Assembly: GCA_016711345.1 (NCBI GenBank)
Contig: JADJTD010000001.1
Coordinates: forward strand, 1,612,001-1,676,000
Source of the DNA: Chloracidobacterium sp.
Lineage (GTDB): Bacteria > Acidobacteriota > Blastocatellia > Pyrinomonadales > Pyrinomonadaceae
Direction: 5' to 3'
DNA length: 64,000 nt
Numbering within the stretch: the stretch's first letter is position 1; every line of letters begins with the position of its first letter. Below the pieces are notes generated by a model. The model was not told the DNA's origin. It ran no database searches and saw nothing but the letters and a program-made list of their open reading frames with translations. The position numbers and the translations under genes were made by a program. This document shows, in pieces, positions 52,698-61,678 of the stretch.

Positions 52698-52743
52698 TTC
52701 ACATAGATTTTTTCTGACTATGTGTCCGATGTGTCTATGTGGT
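52681..52743. repeat. imperfect inverted-repeat element (ACCACATAGACACATAG type)
   Basis: The 26-base arms, starting ACCACATAGA at 52681 and ending TCTATGTGGT at 52743, pair at 22 positions around an 11-base loop. The element overlaps the end of the small hypothetical gene and stops 12 bases before the next start codon. Confidence 0.8.
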
Positions 52744-52755
52744 AAATTCGCCGTT

Positions 52756-53424
52756 ATGCTGATTAAAACTTTCGTGCTAACAGCTTTCCAACAGAACACT
52801 CGTATTGTTGCTTGTGAGGAAACGCGTAAGGCGATTTGCATTGATCCCGGCGAGAGATCGGACGAGGTTGTTGCCTTTATAAACGACAACGGATTTGACT
52901 TACAGGCGATAGCGATAACGCACGGGCATCTTGATCACATCGGTGGCACGTCTGATCTTGCCAAAACTTTTCCTGACGCGGAGATATTAATTCATAAAGA
53001 CGACGAAGATCTGTATTACGGCTTGCCGCAGCAGCCCTTGATGATGGGCATTCCGCGGACGCAGTTGGCGGCATTGGGATTTGATTATGATGCTCCGCCG
53101 CCGGTGACTCAAAACTGGAAGCACGGCGAAGTTTACGAAGTTGGTAGTTTGAGATTTTCGATACGGCATTGTCCGGGACACACGCGCGGCCACGTTGTTT
53201 TGGTCGAGGAAAATGAACGTGTAGTTTTCACAGGGGATTGTTTGTTCAGCGGAACGGTCGGACGAACCGATCTGCCGGGCGGCAACCACGAACAGCTTAT
53301 TGAATCGATAAAAGCGCAGGTCCTCTCGCTAGCAGACGACTTTACCGTTCACTGCGGCCACGGGCCGGAAACTACTGTCGGCATCGAACGCGAACGTAAT
53401 CCATTTTTGACCGGCGTACAGTGA
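52756..53424 (+). CDS. metallo-beta-lactamase-fold hydrolase, glyoxalase II-like
   Basis: From ATG 52756 the product is 222 residues. An upstream in-frame start lies in the repeat element and adds non-family residues. The binuclear metal motif H-x-H-x-D-H is in THGHLDHIGG near residue 56. IRHCPGHTRGHVVLV supplies the next histidine and FTGDCLFSGTVGRTD the bridging Asp, with HCGHGPETTVGIE at the end. This set fits the YcbL/GloB-like single-domain hydrolases that cleave thioesters such as S-lactoylglutathione. If the organism uses bacillithiol, as bshA suggests, a bacillithiol thioester is a possible substrate; that is inference. Confidence 0.9.
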   Translation: MLIKTFVLTAFQQNTRIVACEETRKAICIDPGERSDEVVAFINDNGFDLQAIAITHGHLDHIGGTSDLAKTFPDAEILIHKDDEDLYYGLPQQPLMMGIPRTQLAALGFDYDAPPPVTQNWKHGEVYEVGSLRFSIRHCPGHTRGHVVLVEENERVVFTGDCLFSGTVGRTDLPGGNHEQLIESIKAQVLSLADDFTVHCGHGPETTVGIERERNPFLTGVQ

Positions 53425-53482
53425 TTGCAAGCCGGCGTAATAGTAGTATTAACCACTTTTGACTAAAAGGAATTATATAAAA

Positions 53483-54382
53483 ATGAACAAATTACTTTCC
53501 GCACTAATGATAATAAGTCTGTCGTGCCTTGTGTTTGCGCACGGCGATGACAGCCATTTTGAAAATCCGCAAGACGTGACCGTCAAAGTCACAAAAGTGA
53601 GCGGCAACGTGTATATGCTGCAAGGGCGCGGAGGCAATATCGGAGCTGTGGTCGGCCCCGACGGCATCTTGATCGTCGATGACGACTACAAAGCCGTAAG
53701 TGAAAAGCTGCGTGACGCGCTAAAAGAACTCGGAGCCGCATCGCCAAAATTTATTTTTAACACACACTGGCACGGCGATCATACAGAGGGAAACTTTTTC
53801 TTTGGCAAGGATTCGATCATCGTCGCGCATTCAAACGTTCGAAGACGAATGATGGAACCGCCAGTGATCTTCGGCGAAAAAACCGCTCCGTATGTCTCTC
53901 ACGCGCTGCCGATCGTGACGTACAACGAGAGCCTGTCGATTCACATTAACGGCGAAGAAGTTAAAGCTGTGCATTATCCAACGGGGCACACGGATGGAGA
54001 CACGGTCGTCTTCTTTAAAAACGCCAACGTGGTCCATCTCGGTGATGATTTTTTTGTTCGCCGCTTTCCGTTCGTCGATGTCGACAGCGGCGGCAATGTG
54101 CAAGGCCTTATAAACAATATCGCTTCGCTGATAAAGACAATTCCGGCAGATGCGAAGCTGATTCCCGGTCATGGCCCGCTCGCCACGATCGAAGATCTAA
54201 AGTCATATCACCAAACAATGGTCGAGAGTACGAAGATCGTACAGGACGCAATGAAGGCGGGAAAATCGCTGGATGATATTAAAAAAGCCGGCCTTCCTGA
54301 TAAATTCAAAGAAGCCGGCTCCGGATTTATCAAAACAGACATGTGGCTGGAAATCGTATATCGGAGCTATTCAAAGAAATAA
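53483..54382 (+). CDS. secreted metallo-beta-lactamase-fold hydrolase
   Basis: From ATG 53483 (a TTG 24 bases earlier is in frame but weaker) the product is 299 residues. A signal peptide (KLLSALMIISLSCLVFAHG) indicates a periplasmic location. The zinc motif is THWHGDHTEGN near residue 97. HYPTGHTDGDTVVFF and VVHLGDDFFVRRFPFVD give further ligands, and IPGHGPLATIEDLKSY is the terminal His motif. It resembles subclass-B3-like and cyclase-type MBL proteins found in many secreted forms. The true substrate is unknown and antibiotic hydrolysis should not be assumed. Confidence 0.86.
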   Translation: MNKLLSALMIISLSCLVFAHGDDSHFENPQDVTVKVTKVSGNVYMLQGRGGNIGAVVGPDGILIVDDDYKAVSEKLRDALKELGAASPKFIFNTHWHGDHTEGNFFFGKDSIIVAHSNVRRRMMEPPVIFGEKTAPYVSHALPIVTYNESLSIHINGEEVKAVHYPTGHTDGDTVVFFKNANVVHLGDDFFVRRFPFVDVDSGGNVQGLINNIASLIKTIPADAKLIPGHGPLATIEDLKSYHQTMVESTKIVQDAMKAGKSLDDIKKAGLPDKFKEAGSGFIKTDMWLEIVYRSYSKK

Positions 54383-54398
54383 TAGACGGTCAACAAAT

Positions 54399-54468
54399 GC
54401 GAAGCCTGCTTCTAAACAAGGGCGTCACTCGGCGTTTGAGTGTATCGCCCTTAACGTGCGGTTCGGCA
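54399..54468. repeat. palindromic element, divergent copy (GCCCGCAC family)
   Basis: The core AAGGGCG...CGCCCTT encloses a loop ending GTTTGAGTGTAT, which matches the loop GTGTTGAGTGTAA of the element at 56252. The outer arms TGCGAAGCC and GGTTCGGCA are degraded. It lies between the convergent ends of the MBL gene and the membrane protein gene. Confidence 0.65.
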
Positions 54469-54470
54469 TT

Positions 54471-56237
54471 TTAGGGTTTTAATTTGAGCTTGTAGACCTT
54501 CAGCAAACCTGTAACCGTTCCGGCATCTCGCTCGTACCATTTATCAATGTTGTCGAGATTTGATCCCTCTTCCGCAGGTAATATTGCGTAAGAGATCAGC
54601 GGTTGAGTTGCAGTTGTTTTAGAGAAATTCTTTATAAAGTCACCATATAATTTTACCTCTGCGCTGATCTCTTGTGCTGTGATCGGTGCAGAATGTGTAC
54701 CTAGTGCCGGAAGTGCACGTTCCGATCCAAAAAGTGCGGCGGTAATTTCAAACGCACCTGCTTTCAAGCCTTCCTCAACGTCCTTTTCGCCGTATCCGCC
54801 GTAATACAGATAGCAATGAAAAAGCCGCTTGTTTTCGGTTATGCCAATACCTCCGGCCGATGTCGTGTGAGATGTCCACAGCGGCCTCAGATCGGCGATC
54901 GTCGGGATAAAATCTGACCAGCCGGTATTTGCCGCATAGACGGCGCTTCCCTTTGTTGATGATTGCTGTTCCTGTTTTTCGACATAGCGAATCGCCGGTA
55001 TCGCCAGATCGCGAAGATCGGCAAACTGGCTGTTGCGGCTAGTCGAGCCTGTTGCTTCGACAACGCCCCAACCGGCGGCAATTATCGCTATGTAGAGCAG
55101 TGCCTTACGAAAAACTTCCTTTTTCTGCAGGACCATGAACAATAAAAGTGCCAACGCGATCAGCACCATATAATTGGCAATAAAAACTTCGTAGTGTATC
55201 GGCTGCAGCGAGTGGCCGGTCACGATCTGCTGATTGAATAACACCAGAGGCGTCACAGCAAATGCGAGTGCGAACAACGTTTGAGGCGACCTGATCTCCA
55301 CGCCGCCGCGCCATATGAGAATTGCGATCGCGATAGAAACGATCGATCCAAAGATCATCGACGGCGAATCAAGATCGGGCAAGCGCGTATTTGCCAGAAG
55401 CTGAATACTGTCAATATGCGCTCCGCGTTCGGAAAGCATCATGGCGTATGGAATAAGAGCTGCGATCGCGATCCCGCCGACGACAGCTGCATTGGTGAGC
55501 AGATTTTTGAGATTCTCTCTATGCCAAATGAGACTTAAAACGAAAACACAGGCAAGCCACGCTGCGGCGGCTGTCCAGAGAAAGAAATAAGAATATATGA
55601 GCAGAACGAAAATAATGCCGCTCATCAGAGAATAAAGAATCGCCTTTTTCCGTGTTTCAGCATTTAGTGAAAACCAGACCGATCCGCAAAAAAGGAAGAA
55701 GAACGAAAACGCAAATCCCGGTTGATAACGCCTCAAAAACGGAAAAAAATCGACAAGGATCTGGCCTTGGGTCCAATCCCGCAACTCGCCTTCGTAGGCA
55801 ACAGCCGTTCCGAGACAGCAAACCATCAAAACGCCTGTCGCAGCTAAAGGCCCGTCGCCGGTGATCTTGAATAAAAGCCAAAATATGAACAACGCCGCGA
55901 GTGCGGAGCATAGAATATTCAGGAAGATAAACGCAGTCGAAGCAGAAATGCCCAACAGCTTCGCAGGCATGGCGATCGTGTATGCAGGTATGAACTGTAT
56001 CGAATACAGCGATTCGTGAGGCAGCTCGGCTGCCATATATTGGTCATATTTGCGCGGTTTGCCGTTTATCAGAGCATTTACATAGGCTGAATAAGCGACT
56101 TCGTCAAAGTTTGCAACAAAATAAGCTCCGTGCCATGCCGAACCTTTTGCAATGCGAAAATTGATCTGCGGATACATCGCCAAAAAGACCATGAAGAGCG
56201 TTGGCAGTAAGGCGTATTTCCAATTTTTTGCGTTCAT
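54471..56237 (-). CDS. polytopic membrane protein, GT-C-like, function unknown
   Basis: The 588-residue product has about eleven hydrophobic spans, the first at residues 9-26, followed by a polar extracytoplasmic loop with FDEVAYSAYVNALINGKPRKYD. An acidic loop of this type after the first span is where GT-C glycosyltransferases hold their catalytic residue. The last 200 residues are a soluble domain (VYAANTGWSDFIPTIADLRPLWTSH). No family motif is definite, so a role in lipid-linked sugar transfer is only a suggestion. It is monocistronic, with palindromic elements on both sides. Confidence 0.78.
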   Translation of the reverse strand: MNAKNWKYALLPTLFMVFLAMYPQINFRIAKGSAWHGAYFVANFDEVAYSAYVNALINGKPRKYDQYMAAELPHESLYSIQFIPAYTIAMPAKLLGISASTAFIFLNILCSALAALFIFWLLFKITGDGPLAATGVLMVCCLGTAVAYEGELRDWTQGQILVDFFPFLRRYQPGFAFSFFFLFCGSVWFSLNAETRKKAILYSLMSGIIFVLLIYSYFFLWTAAAAWLACVFVLSLIWHRENLKNLLTNAAVVGGIAIAALIPYAMMLSERGAHIDSIQLLANTRLPDLDSPSMIFGSIVSIAIAILIWRGGVEIRSPQTLFALAFAVTPLVLFNQQIVTGHSLQPIHYEVFIANYMVLIALALLLFMVLQKKEVFRKALLYIAIIAAGWGVVEATGSTSRNSQFADLRDLAIPAIRYVEKQEQQSSTKGSAVYAANTGWSDFIPTIADLRPLWTSHTTSAGGIGITENKRLFHCYLYYGGYGEKDVEEGLKAGAFEITAALFGSERALPALGTHSAPITAQEISAEVKLYGDFIKNFSKTTATQPLISYAILPAEEGSNLDNIDKWYERDAGTVTGLLKVYKLKLKP

Positions 56238-56251
56238 GCTTGGATATTATT

Positions 56252-56328
56252 GCACAAGCCCGCACGTTAGTAAGGGCGATACACGCGGGTGTTGAGTGTA
56301 ACGCCCTTACTTACGTGCGGGCTTGTGC
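56252..56328. repeat. palindromic element, long copy (GCCCGCAC family)
   Basis: The arms GCACAAGCCCGCACGTTAGT (27 bases in all, 56252-56278) and their inverted copy (56302-56328) differ at a single position, around a 23-base loop. The element is between the aldolase stop and the membrane protein start on the minus strand. Confidence 0.92.
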
Positions 56329-56346
56329 AGACTAAAGTAGTAAAAA

Positions 56347-57417
56347 CTACGCTACGGTAATTTCCTTTGCCAGATAAACGTCCTGAATTGCATTGAGCAG
56401 TTCAACACCTTCCTTCATCGGCCGCTGGAATGCCTTGCGTCCCGAGATCAAACCCGTGCCGCCGCCGCGTTTATTTACAACAGCCGTGCGAACGGCATCT
56501 GCCATATCGCTTGCGCCTTTTGATTCGCCACCCGAATTTATCAAGCCGCAGCGGCCCATATAACAATTCGCAACCTGATAGCGGACGAGGTCGATCGGAT
56601 TGTCGGTCGTCAGTTCGTCATAGACCTTTTTGTGTGTCTTGCCGTAGCTTCCCGCTTTGTTCATTGCGGGATATCCGCCGTTGCGTTCGGGCAGTTTCTG
56701 CTTGATGATATCGGCCTGTATCGTCACGCCGAGATGATTTGCCTGCGCAGTCAGATCGGCCGCCGTATGCATATCGCCTTCGTCGGTCTTAAATGCCGAA
56801 TTGCGGAGGTAGCACCACAGTATCGTCGCCATCCCAAGCTCATGTGCATACGCAAACGCCTCGGCGACCTCAGTGATCTGCCGCGTCGATTGGTCCGAAC
56901 CAAAATAGATCGTCGCTCCGACAGCGACCGCACCCATATTGCTCGCCTGCTCGACCGTGCCAAACATCACCTGATCGAACTGATTTGGACAGGTGAGCAG
57001 CTCGTTATGATTGATCTTTACGATAAACGGTATCTTGTGTGCGTATTTGCGAGCGACCGAACCGAGCACGCCGTATGTTGAAGCAACGGCGTTGCAGCCG
57101 CCTTCGATAGCGAGTTTTACAATGTTCTCAGGATCGAAATACATCGGGTTCGGAGCAAAGCTCGCTCCCGCCGAATGCTCGATTCCCTGATCGACCGGCA
57201 AGATCGACAAATAACCCGTCCCGCGCAAACGCCCATTGTCATTCAACGTCTGCAGCGAACGCAAAACGCTCGGCGTACGATCAGAATTTGTCCAGACGCG
57301 ATCAACAAAATCGCCGCCCGGCAACTGTAAAGTTTCTTTTGGTATCGTTTTTGAAACGTGATTTAAAAGGGTATCGGCCTCGGCACCCAAGAGTTCTCTA
57401 ATACTATCGACAGACAT
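56347..57417 (-). CDS. fbaB: class I fructose-bisphosphate aldolase (FbaB/DhnA type)
   Basis: The 356-residue protein belongs to the DhnA-type class I aldolases. YLSILPVDQGIEHSAGASFAPNP near residue 75 is the family signature, HKIPFIVKINHNELL carries a catalytic-region Lys, and WCYLRNSAFKT near 210 likely contains the Schiff-base-region residues. The C-terminal region NSGGESKGASDMADAVRTAVVNKRGGGTGLISGRKAFQRP is the phosphate-binding end of the barrel. It interconverts fructose-1,6-bisphosphate with triose phosphates in glycolysis and gluconeogenesis. The start ATG is preceded by AGGAGAG. A 243-base divergent region separates it from the DUF3857 genes. Confidence 0.94.
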   Translation of the reverse strand: MSVDSIRELLGAEADTLLNHVSKTIPKETLQLPGGDFVDRVWTNSDRTPSVLRSLQTLNDNGRLRGTGYLSILPVDQGIEHSAGASFAPNPMYFDPENIVKLAIEGGCNAVASTYGVLGSVARKYAHKIPFIVKINHNELLTCPNQFDQVMFGTVEQASNMGAVAVGATIYFGSDQSTRQITEVAEAFAYAHELGMATILWCYLRNSAFKTDEGDMHTAADLTAQANHLGVTIQADIIKQKLPERNGGYPAMNKAGSYGKTHKKVYDELTTDNPIDLVRYQVANCYMGRCGLINSGGESKGASDMADAVRTAVVNKRGGGTGLISGRKAFQRPMKEGVELLNAIQDVYLAKEITVA

Positions 57418-57576
57418 CTAATTCTCTCCTGAATAATTAACTTAATTAAACTAAAAATCTGATTTTCGACATTGTAGCATATGAAATGTTTCTTTTCTCA
57501 TCCTAGTATCTTCAAAATTACATTAAAATAATGCTCAAAAAACTGTCATTCGAGAGGCTTCACGAGCTAAATTTCA

Positions 57577-57605
57577 TTGATTCTATAGCAATTCCATAGT
57601 AAACT
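57577..57605 (+). promoter_or_regulatory. possible promoter of the DUF3857 gene pair
   Basis: TTGATT (57577-57582) and TAAACT (57600-57605) are 17 bases apart, about 55 bases before the start codon. Each matches the sigma-70 consensus at four of six positions. AGGAGA lies 13 bases before the ATG, which is a long spacing. Confidence 0.35.
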
Positions 57606-57660
57606 GCCCCGTCAACACAATAAATTTAAAAAAATATTAACAGGAGACCCCAACGTAAAT

Positions 57661-59664
57661 ATGAAGGCTTATAGTGCTTATCTGCTGTTCAGTTGTTTTA
57701 TCTTTGTCGTATTTTTGGTCGCCAACACGACCGCCCAGGACAAGGATTGGCGTCCTGTTTCTCAGGAAGAACTGTCTTCACAAAAATCTTCAATTGAACC
57801 CGATGCGGATGCCGAGGCCATATTTTGGGAAGTTAGGATAGACGACAGTGACTCGATCGATCTTTCCAGAAAACACTATGTCCGCATCAAGATATATACC
57901 GAGCGCGGCCGCGAAAAATATAGCAAGTTTGACGTTTCATTTGTTAAGGGAATCAAGATCAAAGATCTTGCGGCGCGCGTCATAAAGAAGGATGGTTCGA
58001 TCGTAGATATAAAGCCAGGGGACGTTTTCGAGCGTGAGATCGTCAAGACGAACGGTGCCAAGCTAATGGCTAAATCATTTGCCATTCCCAATATCGAGCC
58101 TGGCGTCATTATTGAATACAAATACAAAGAAGTTTTCAGTTACGCCAGCGCGCGAGGGATAACGCTTGAATTTCAGAAGGATATACCGGTTCAGACGCTG
58201 ACCTATTACTACAAGCCGTGGAAAGGCGATCCGGCTTATCAGACATACAATTTTAACGATACAAAGTTTGTAAAGGACAAAGGCGGCTATTGGATCGCAA
58301 AGCGAACAAATATTCCGGCGATGATAGAGGAGCCACAAATGCCGCCCGAGAATATGGTTCGCTCTTGGATGCAGCTTCTCATGCCTGACCGAGATGCGAT
58401 CGCTGCCTCACTTGATACTGTCACTTACGCCGTCAAAGACACCAGTTCACCAACAAAATATTGGGGCGGTGTGGGAGCACAATACAAATTTCTGGCTCAA
58501 ATAATGAACAAAACAAATGGTGAGCTCAAGAAAGCAGCGTCCGACATCACCGCCGGAGCTTCCAGTCCGGAAGAAAAGCTAAAAAAGCTCTACGAGTTTT
58601 GTCAGACACAGATCGCAAACACAACATTTGACCCATCAATAACCGATGAACAGCGGGAAAAACTGCCGCAGGCCAAATCCGTTTCTGACGTTCTAAAACG
58701 AAAATCTGCAAGCAGTATGTTCATCGATATGTTGTTTGGTAGCCTTGCCAAAGCCGCCGGCTTTGAGACGCGTGTGGTGCTTTCCTCTGATCGCAGCAAA
58801 ATGTTCTTTACGCCTCAGATGCTAGATGAAAATCTCATTCATCCGGCGGCGGTTGCCGTAAAGGTTGGTTCCGAGTGGAAGTACTTTAATCCCGGGCTCA
58901 AATTCGCGCCTTACGGTATGCTCGTGTGGTACGAAGAGGACACTCCGGCCATGCTTGTCGGTGAAGATGGATTAGAATGGGTCAAAACCCCTTACGCTAA
59001 ACACGAGTCGTCCGTAACAAAACGAACCGGTAAGTTTAGCTTGCTGGAAGATGGCACCATCGAGGGATCGGTTCAGATCGAGATGTATGGCCAGCCGGCA
59101 TTACTTTACAGGTTGGATAACTATGAAGATGCTCCGGCTAAAATCGAAGAAGGCCTTAAGGAAGATCTAAAGCTACGTATGAGCCTGATTGAGGTTTCAA
59201 ACGTTTCGATCGAGAATCTGATGGACAGCTCAAAACCTTTGGTCCAAAAATACACAATTCGGGTACCAAACTATGCTCAAAAAACGGGCAAGAGGCTTTT
59301 CCTGCAACCCGGTTTTTTTGAATACGGCTCAAATCCCGTATTTTCAAGCTCTTCGCGAAAATACGACCTCTTTTTTCGGTTTCCTTGGTCAGAAGATGAC
59401 AAGATAGAATTTACATACCCGCAAAACTTTGATCTGGACAATGCCGATACTCCCGGGATAGTTTCCGATCCAGCAAAGATTGCAATGCTCGACATAAAGA
59501 TCTCCAGGTCCAATTCGGCCGCTTCTCTAAGCTATAGCCGTCACTTTCATTTCGGCGGCAACGGATACGTATTGTTTGACGCTAGCAATTATAAGCCTAT
59601 AAAGGGATTATTTGATGCGTTTCATACTGCGGATTCCCACACGATAACTCTGAAACAGCGTTAG
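57661..59664 (+). CDS. secreted DUF3857/transglutaminase-fold protein with Ser in place of the catalytic Cys
   Basis: The 667-residue product has a signal peptide (AYLLFSCFIFVVFLVANTTAQ). Residues about 30-230 match the DUF3857 beta-sandwich (KHYVRIKIYTERGREKYS, IEPGVIIEYKYKEVF). A transglutaminase-like domain follows from about 290 to 430. In the paralogue encoded next, the nucleophile segment reads VLGRGYGDCKDKA; here the aligned residues are VLKRKSASSMFID, so the Cys is Ser352. The His is kept (LIHPAAVAV), but the Asp region reads YFNPG. The protein is therefore probably catalytically inactive. The C-terminal part is a second beta-rich domain. It precedes the active-looking paralogue by 27 bases and may be its partner. 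Confidence 0.87.
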   Translation: MKAYSAYLLFSCFIFVVFLVANTTAQDKDWRPVSQEELSSQKSSIEPDADAEAIFWEVRIDDSDSIDLSRKHYVRIKIYTERGREKYSKFDVSFVKGIKIKDLAARVIKKDGSIVDIKPGDVFEREIVKTNGAKLMAKSFAIPNIEPGVIIEYKYKEVFSYASARGITLEFQKDIPVQTLTYYYKPWKGDPAYQTYNFNDTKFVKDKGGYWIAKRTNIPAMIEEPQMPPENMVRSWMQLLMPDRDAIAASLDTVTYAVKDTSSPTKYWGGVGAQYKFLAQIMNKTNGELKKAASDITAGASSPEEKLKKLYEFCQTQIANTTFDPSITDEQREKLPQAKSVSDVLKRKSASSMFIDMLFGSLAKAAGFETRVVLSSDRSKMFFTPQMLDENLIHPAAVAVKVGSEWKYFNPGLKFAPYGMLVWYEEDTPAMLVGEDGLEWVKTPYAKHESSVTKRTGKFSLLEDGTIEGSVQIEMYGQPALLYRLDNYEDAPAKIEEGLKEDLKLRMSLIEVSNVSIENLMDSSKPLVQKYTIRVPNYAQKTGKRLFLQPGFFEYGSNPVFSSSSRKYDLFFRFPWSEDDKIEFTYPQNFDLDNADTPGIVSDPAKIAMLDIKISRSNSAASLSYSRHFHFGGNGYVLFDASNYKPIKGLFDAFHTADSHTITLKQR

Positions 59665-59691
59665 TATTAGATTAAAGAACAGGACGGTTAT

Positions 59692-61671
59692 ATGTGTAAA
59701 AAGGTAAAAAAACTAACCACTCTTTTTTCCAGCTTAGCCGTTTTTCTTGCGTTTGCGGCAACAGTTAGGGCAGATGATGCTCCAACATGGTTAAAACAGG
59801 CTGCCGCAGCAACTGTACCGGCATATGAAAAAGCTGTGCCTGCAGTAGTGCTGCATGACGAGGAACAGGTCACTCTTAACGGCGACGGCAAACTCGTAAC
59901 TATTGATAATTATGCGATCAAGCTTCTTACCCGTGAGGGAAAAGAATATGCCATGGCAACGGCATTCTATTGGGTAAGCTCAGGCAAGGTCCGCGACATC
60001 AACGCATGGATCATCAGGCCCGACGGAACGGTAAAATCGTACGACAAGAAGGCGATGTACGACCGCATCGCAGACCCTGACGACGTTTATGATGAAGGGC
60101 GCATAAAACGAATTGATGCTTCAGGTGATGTGGACATCGGATATGTTTTTGGATACACAACGGTTTCGGAAAATACGCCGTTGTTTTATCAAGACCAATG
60201 GCGCTTTCAGAATAGGCTGCCGACTTTGCTTTCTCGTTATTCACTCAATCTGCCTGCCGGTTGGACCGCAAAAAGCCTTACTTTCAATTCGTCCGAGATA
60301 AAACCTCAGGTGAATGGATCATCCTATTCGTGGGAGTTGCGAAATCTCGGATGGATACCGTTTGAACCGCTTGGGCCGGATGTCGACAGCCTCACTCCGC
60401 GCATTTCAGTCAACTATTCACCCGAAAATAAATCTCAGTCGACACGTCCTGCGTTTGCGAATTGGACGGACGTCTCCGTCTGGGGAACAGCTCTTCACGA
60501 CCCTCAGGTCATTGTTGACGATAACATTGCCGCAAAAGCAAGAGAGTTGACCGAAAATGCGACAACGGAGTTTGAAAAGATCCGCCTAATCGCCAATTAC
60601 GTTCAAAATTTGCAGTACATTTCCATCGATATCGGCGTCGGCTATGGAAACGGCTATAAGCCACGGCCGTCTTCACTCGTGTTGGGTCGGGGGTATGGCG
60701 ACTGCAAGGACAAGGCGAACCTCATGCGTGCCCTTCTCAGGGTATTGAAGATTGATGCTTACCCTATCGCCATTTACTCAGGTGACCCGACATATGTGCG
60801 GGAGCAGTTTGCGTCTCCGCGACAGTTCAATCACTGTATCATCGCTGTAAAAGTAAGTGATGCTACCAAAGCCGCAAGTGTGATCGAACACGAAAAACTA
60901 GGCCGCCTTTTGATTTTTGATGCAACCGACCCTTATACGGCTGTCGGAGACCTGCCTGGCGACGAACAGGGCAGCCTCGCTGTAATTATGGCTGGCGACA
61001 AGGGCGGCCTTATACGTATGCCCGTAACACCGCCCGAAACAGATCAAACGCAAAGAAATATTGAGGTTACACTAAGCGGCCTCGGCGAGATCAAGGGCAG
61101 CATTCGGGAGAAGAATCGCGGTCAGGATGCGACCTACATTCGCGTGATGTCGAGATTGTATTCTGCTTCCGATTTTCAGAAGATGGTTGAGAGTTGGTTA
61201 ACGCGCGGTGCGACCGGAGCGGTGCTTGAAGATCTCAAAACAAAGGACGAAATGAGCTTGTCCGCGTTTGATCTCGATATAAACTTTTCGGTGGCGAGAT
61301 ATGCCCAATTGATGCGGGGCAATATGCTGGTTTTCAAGCCCGTGATCGTCGGTAGACGAAAAGAAACTCATTTGACCGAAAACAAGCGGGTGACACCGGT
61401 TGAGCTCGACTCGACGGCAATGAACGAAACCACGACCTTTGTTTTGCCGGACGGTTTTCTGGTTGATGAAATGCCGCCGGCGACCAATTTTGAGGCCTCG
61501 TTCGGCAAATATAAATCAAGCTGCGAGGTCAAAGCCGATAGACTGGTGTGCACGCGTATCTTGTCTTTGAACCGGACAATTCTTCCGGTCGAAAAATACT
61601 CGACGGCCAAGGAGTTCTTTTCCAAGGTACGCGACGCTGAACAGGTTCCTGTTGTTTTGATAAAGAAATAG
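59692..61671 (+). CDS. secreted DUF3857/transglutaminase-like protein
   Basis: The 659-residue product has a signal peptide (LTTLFSSLAVFLAFAATVRA). The DUF3857 domain spans residues about 50-240 (VTIDNYAIKLLTREGKEYA, FGYTTVSENTPLFYQDQWRFQ). The transglutaminase-like domain has an intact triad: Cys338 in GYGDCKDKANLMRALLR, the His in RQFNHCIIAVKV and the Asp in LLIFDATDPYTAVGDLP. Such proteins in Bacteroidota and Acidobacteriota are exported and may cross-link or cleave peptides, but the reaction is not established. The last 170 residues form a beta-rich DUF3858-like domain. It ends 7 bases from the convergent anti-sigma gene. Confidence 0.9.
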   Translation: MCKKVKKLTTLFSSLAVFLAFAATVRADDAPTWLKQAAAATVPAYEKAVPAVVLHDEEQVTLNGDGKLVTIDNYAIKLLTREGKEYAMATAFYWVSSGKVRDINAWIIRPDGTVKSYDKKAMYDRIADPDDVYDEGRIKRIDASGDVDIGYVFGYTTVSENTPLFYQDQWRFQNRLPTLLSRYSLNLPAGWTAKSLTFNSSEIKPQVNGSSYSWELRNLGWIPFEPLGPDVDSLTPRISVNYSPENKSQSTRPAFANWTDVSVWGTALHDPQVIVDDNIAAKARELTENATTEFEKIRLIANYVQNLQYISIDIGVGYGNGYKPRPSSLVLGRGYGDCKDKANLMRALLRVLKIDAYPIAIYSGDPTYVREQFASPRQFNHCIIAVKVSDATKAASVIEHEKLGRLLIFDATDPYTAVGDLPGDEQGSLAVIMAGDKGGLIRMPVTPPETDQTQRNIEVTLSGLGEIKGSIREKNRGQDATYIRVMSRLYSASDFQKMVESWLTRGATGAVLEDLKTKDEMSLSAFDLDINFSVARYAQLMRGNMLVFKPVIVGRRKETHLTENKRVTPVELDSTAMNETTTFVLPDGFLVDEMPPATNFEASFGKYKSSCEVKADRLVCTRILSLNRTILPVEKYSTAKEFFSKVRDAEQVPVVLIKK

Positions 61672-61678
61672 GTTCGGC

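Noticed and set aside
53483..54382. Antibiotic-resistance metallo-beta-lactamase
   Set aside because: The fold and zinc motif are shared by many hydrolases; nothing specific to beta-lactam hydrolysis is visible.
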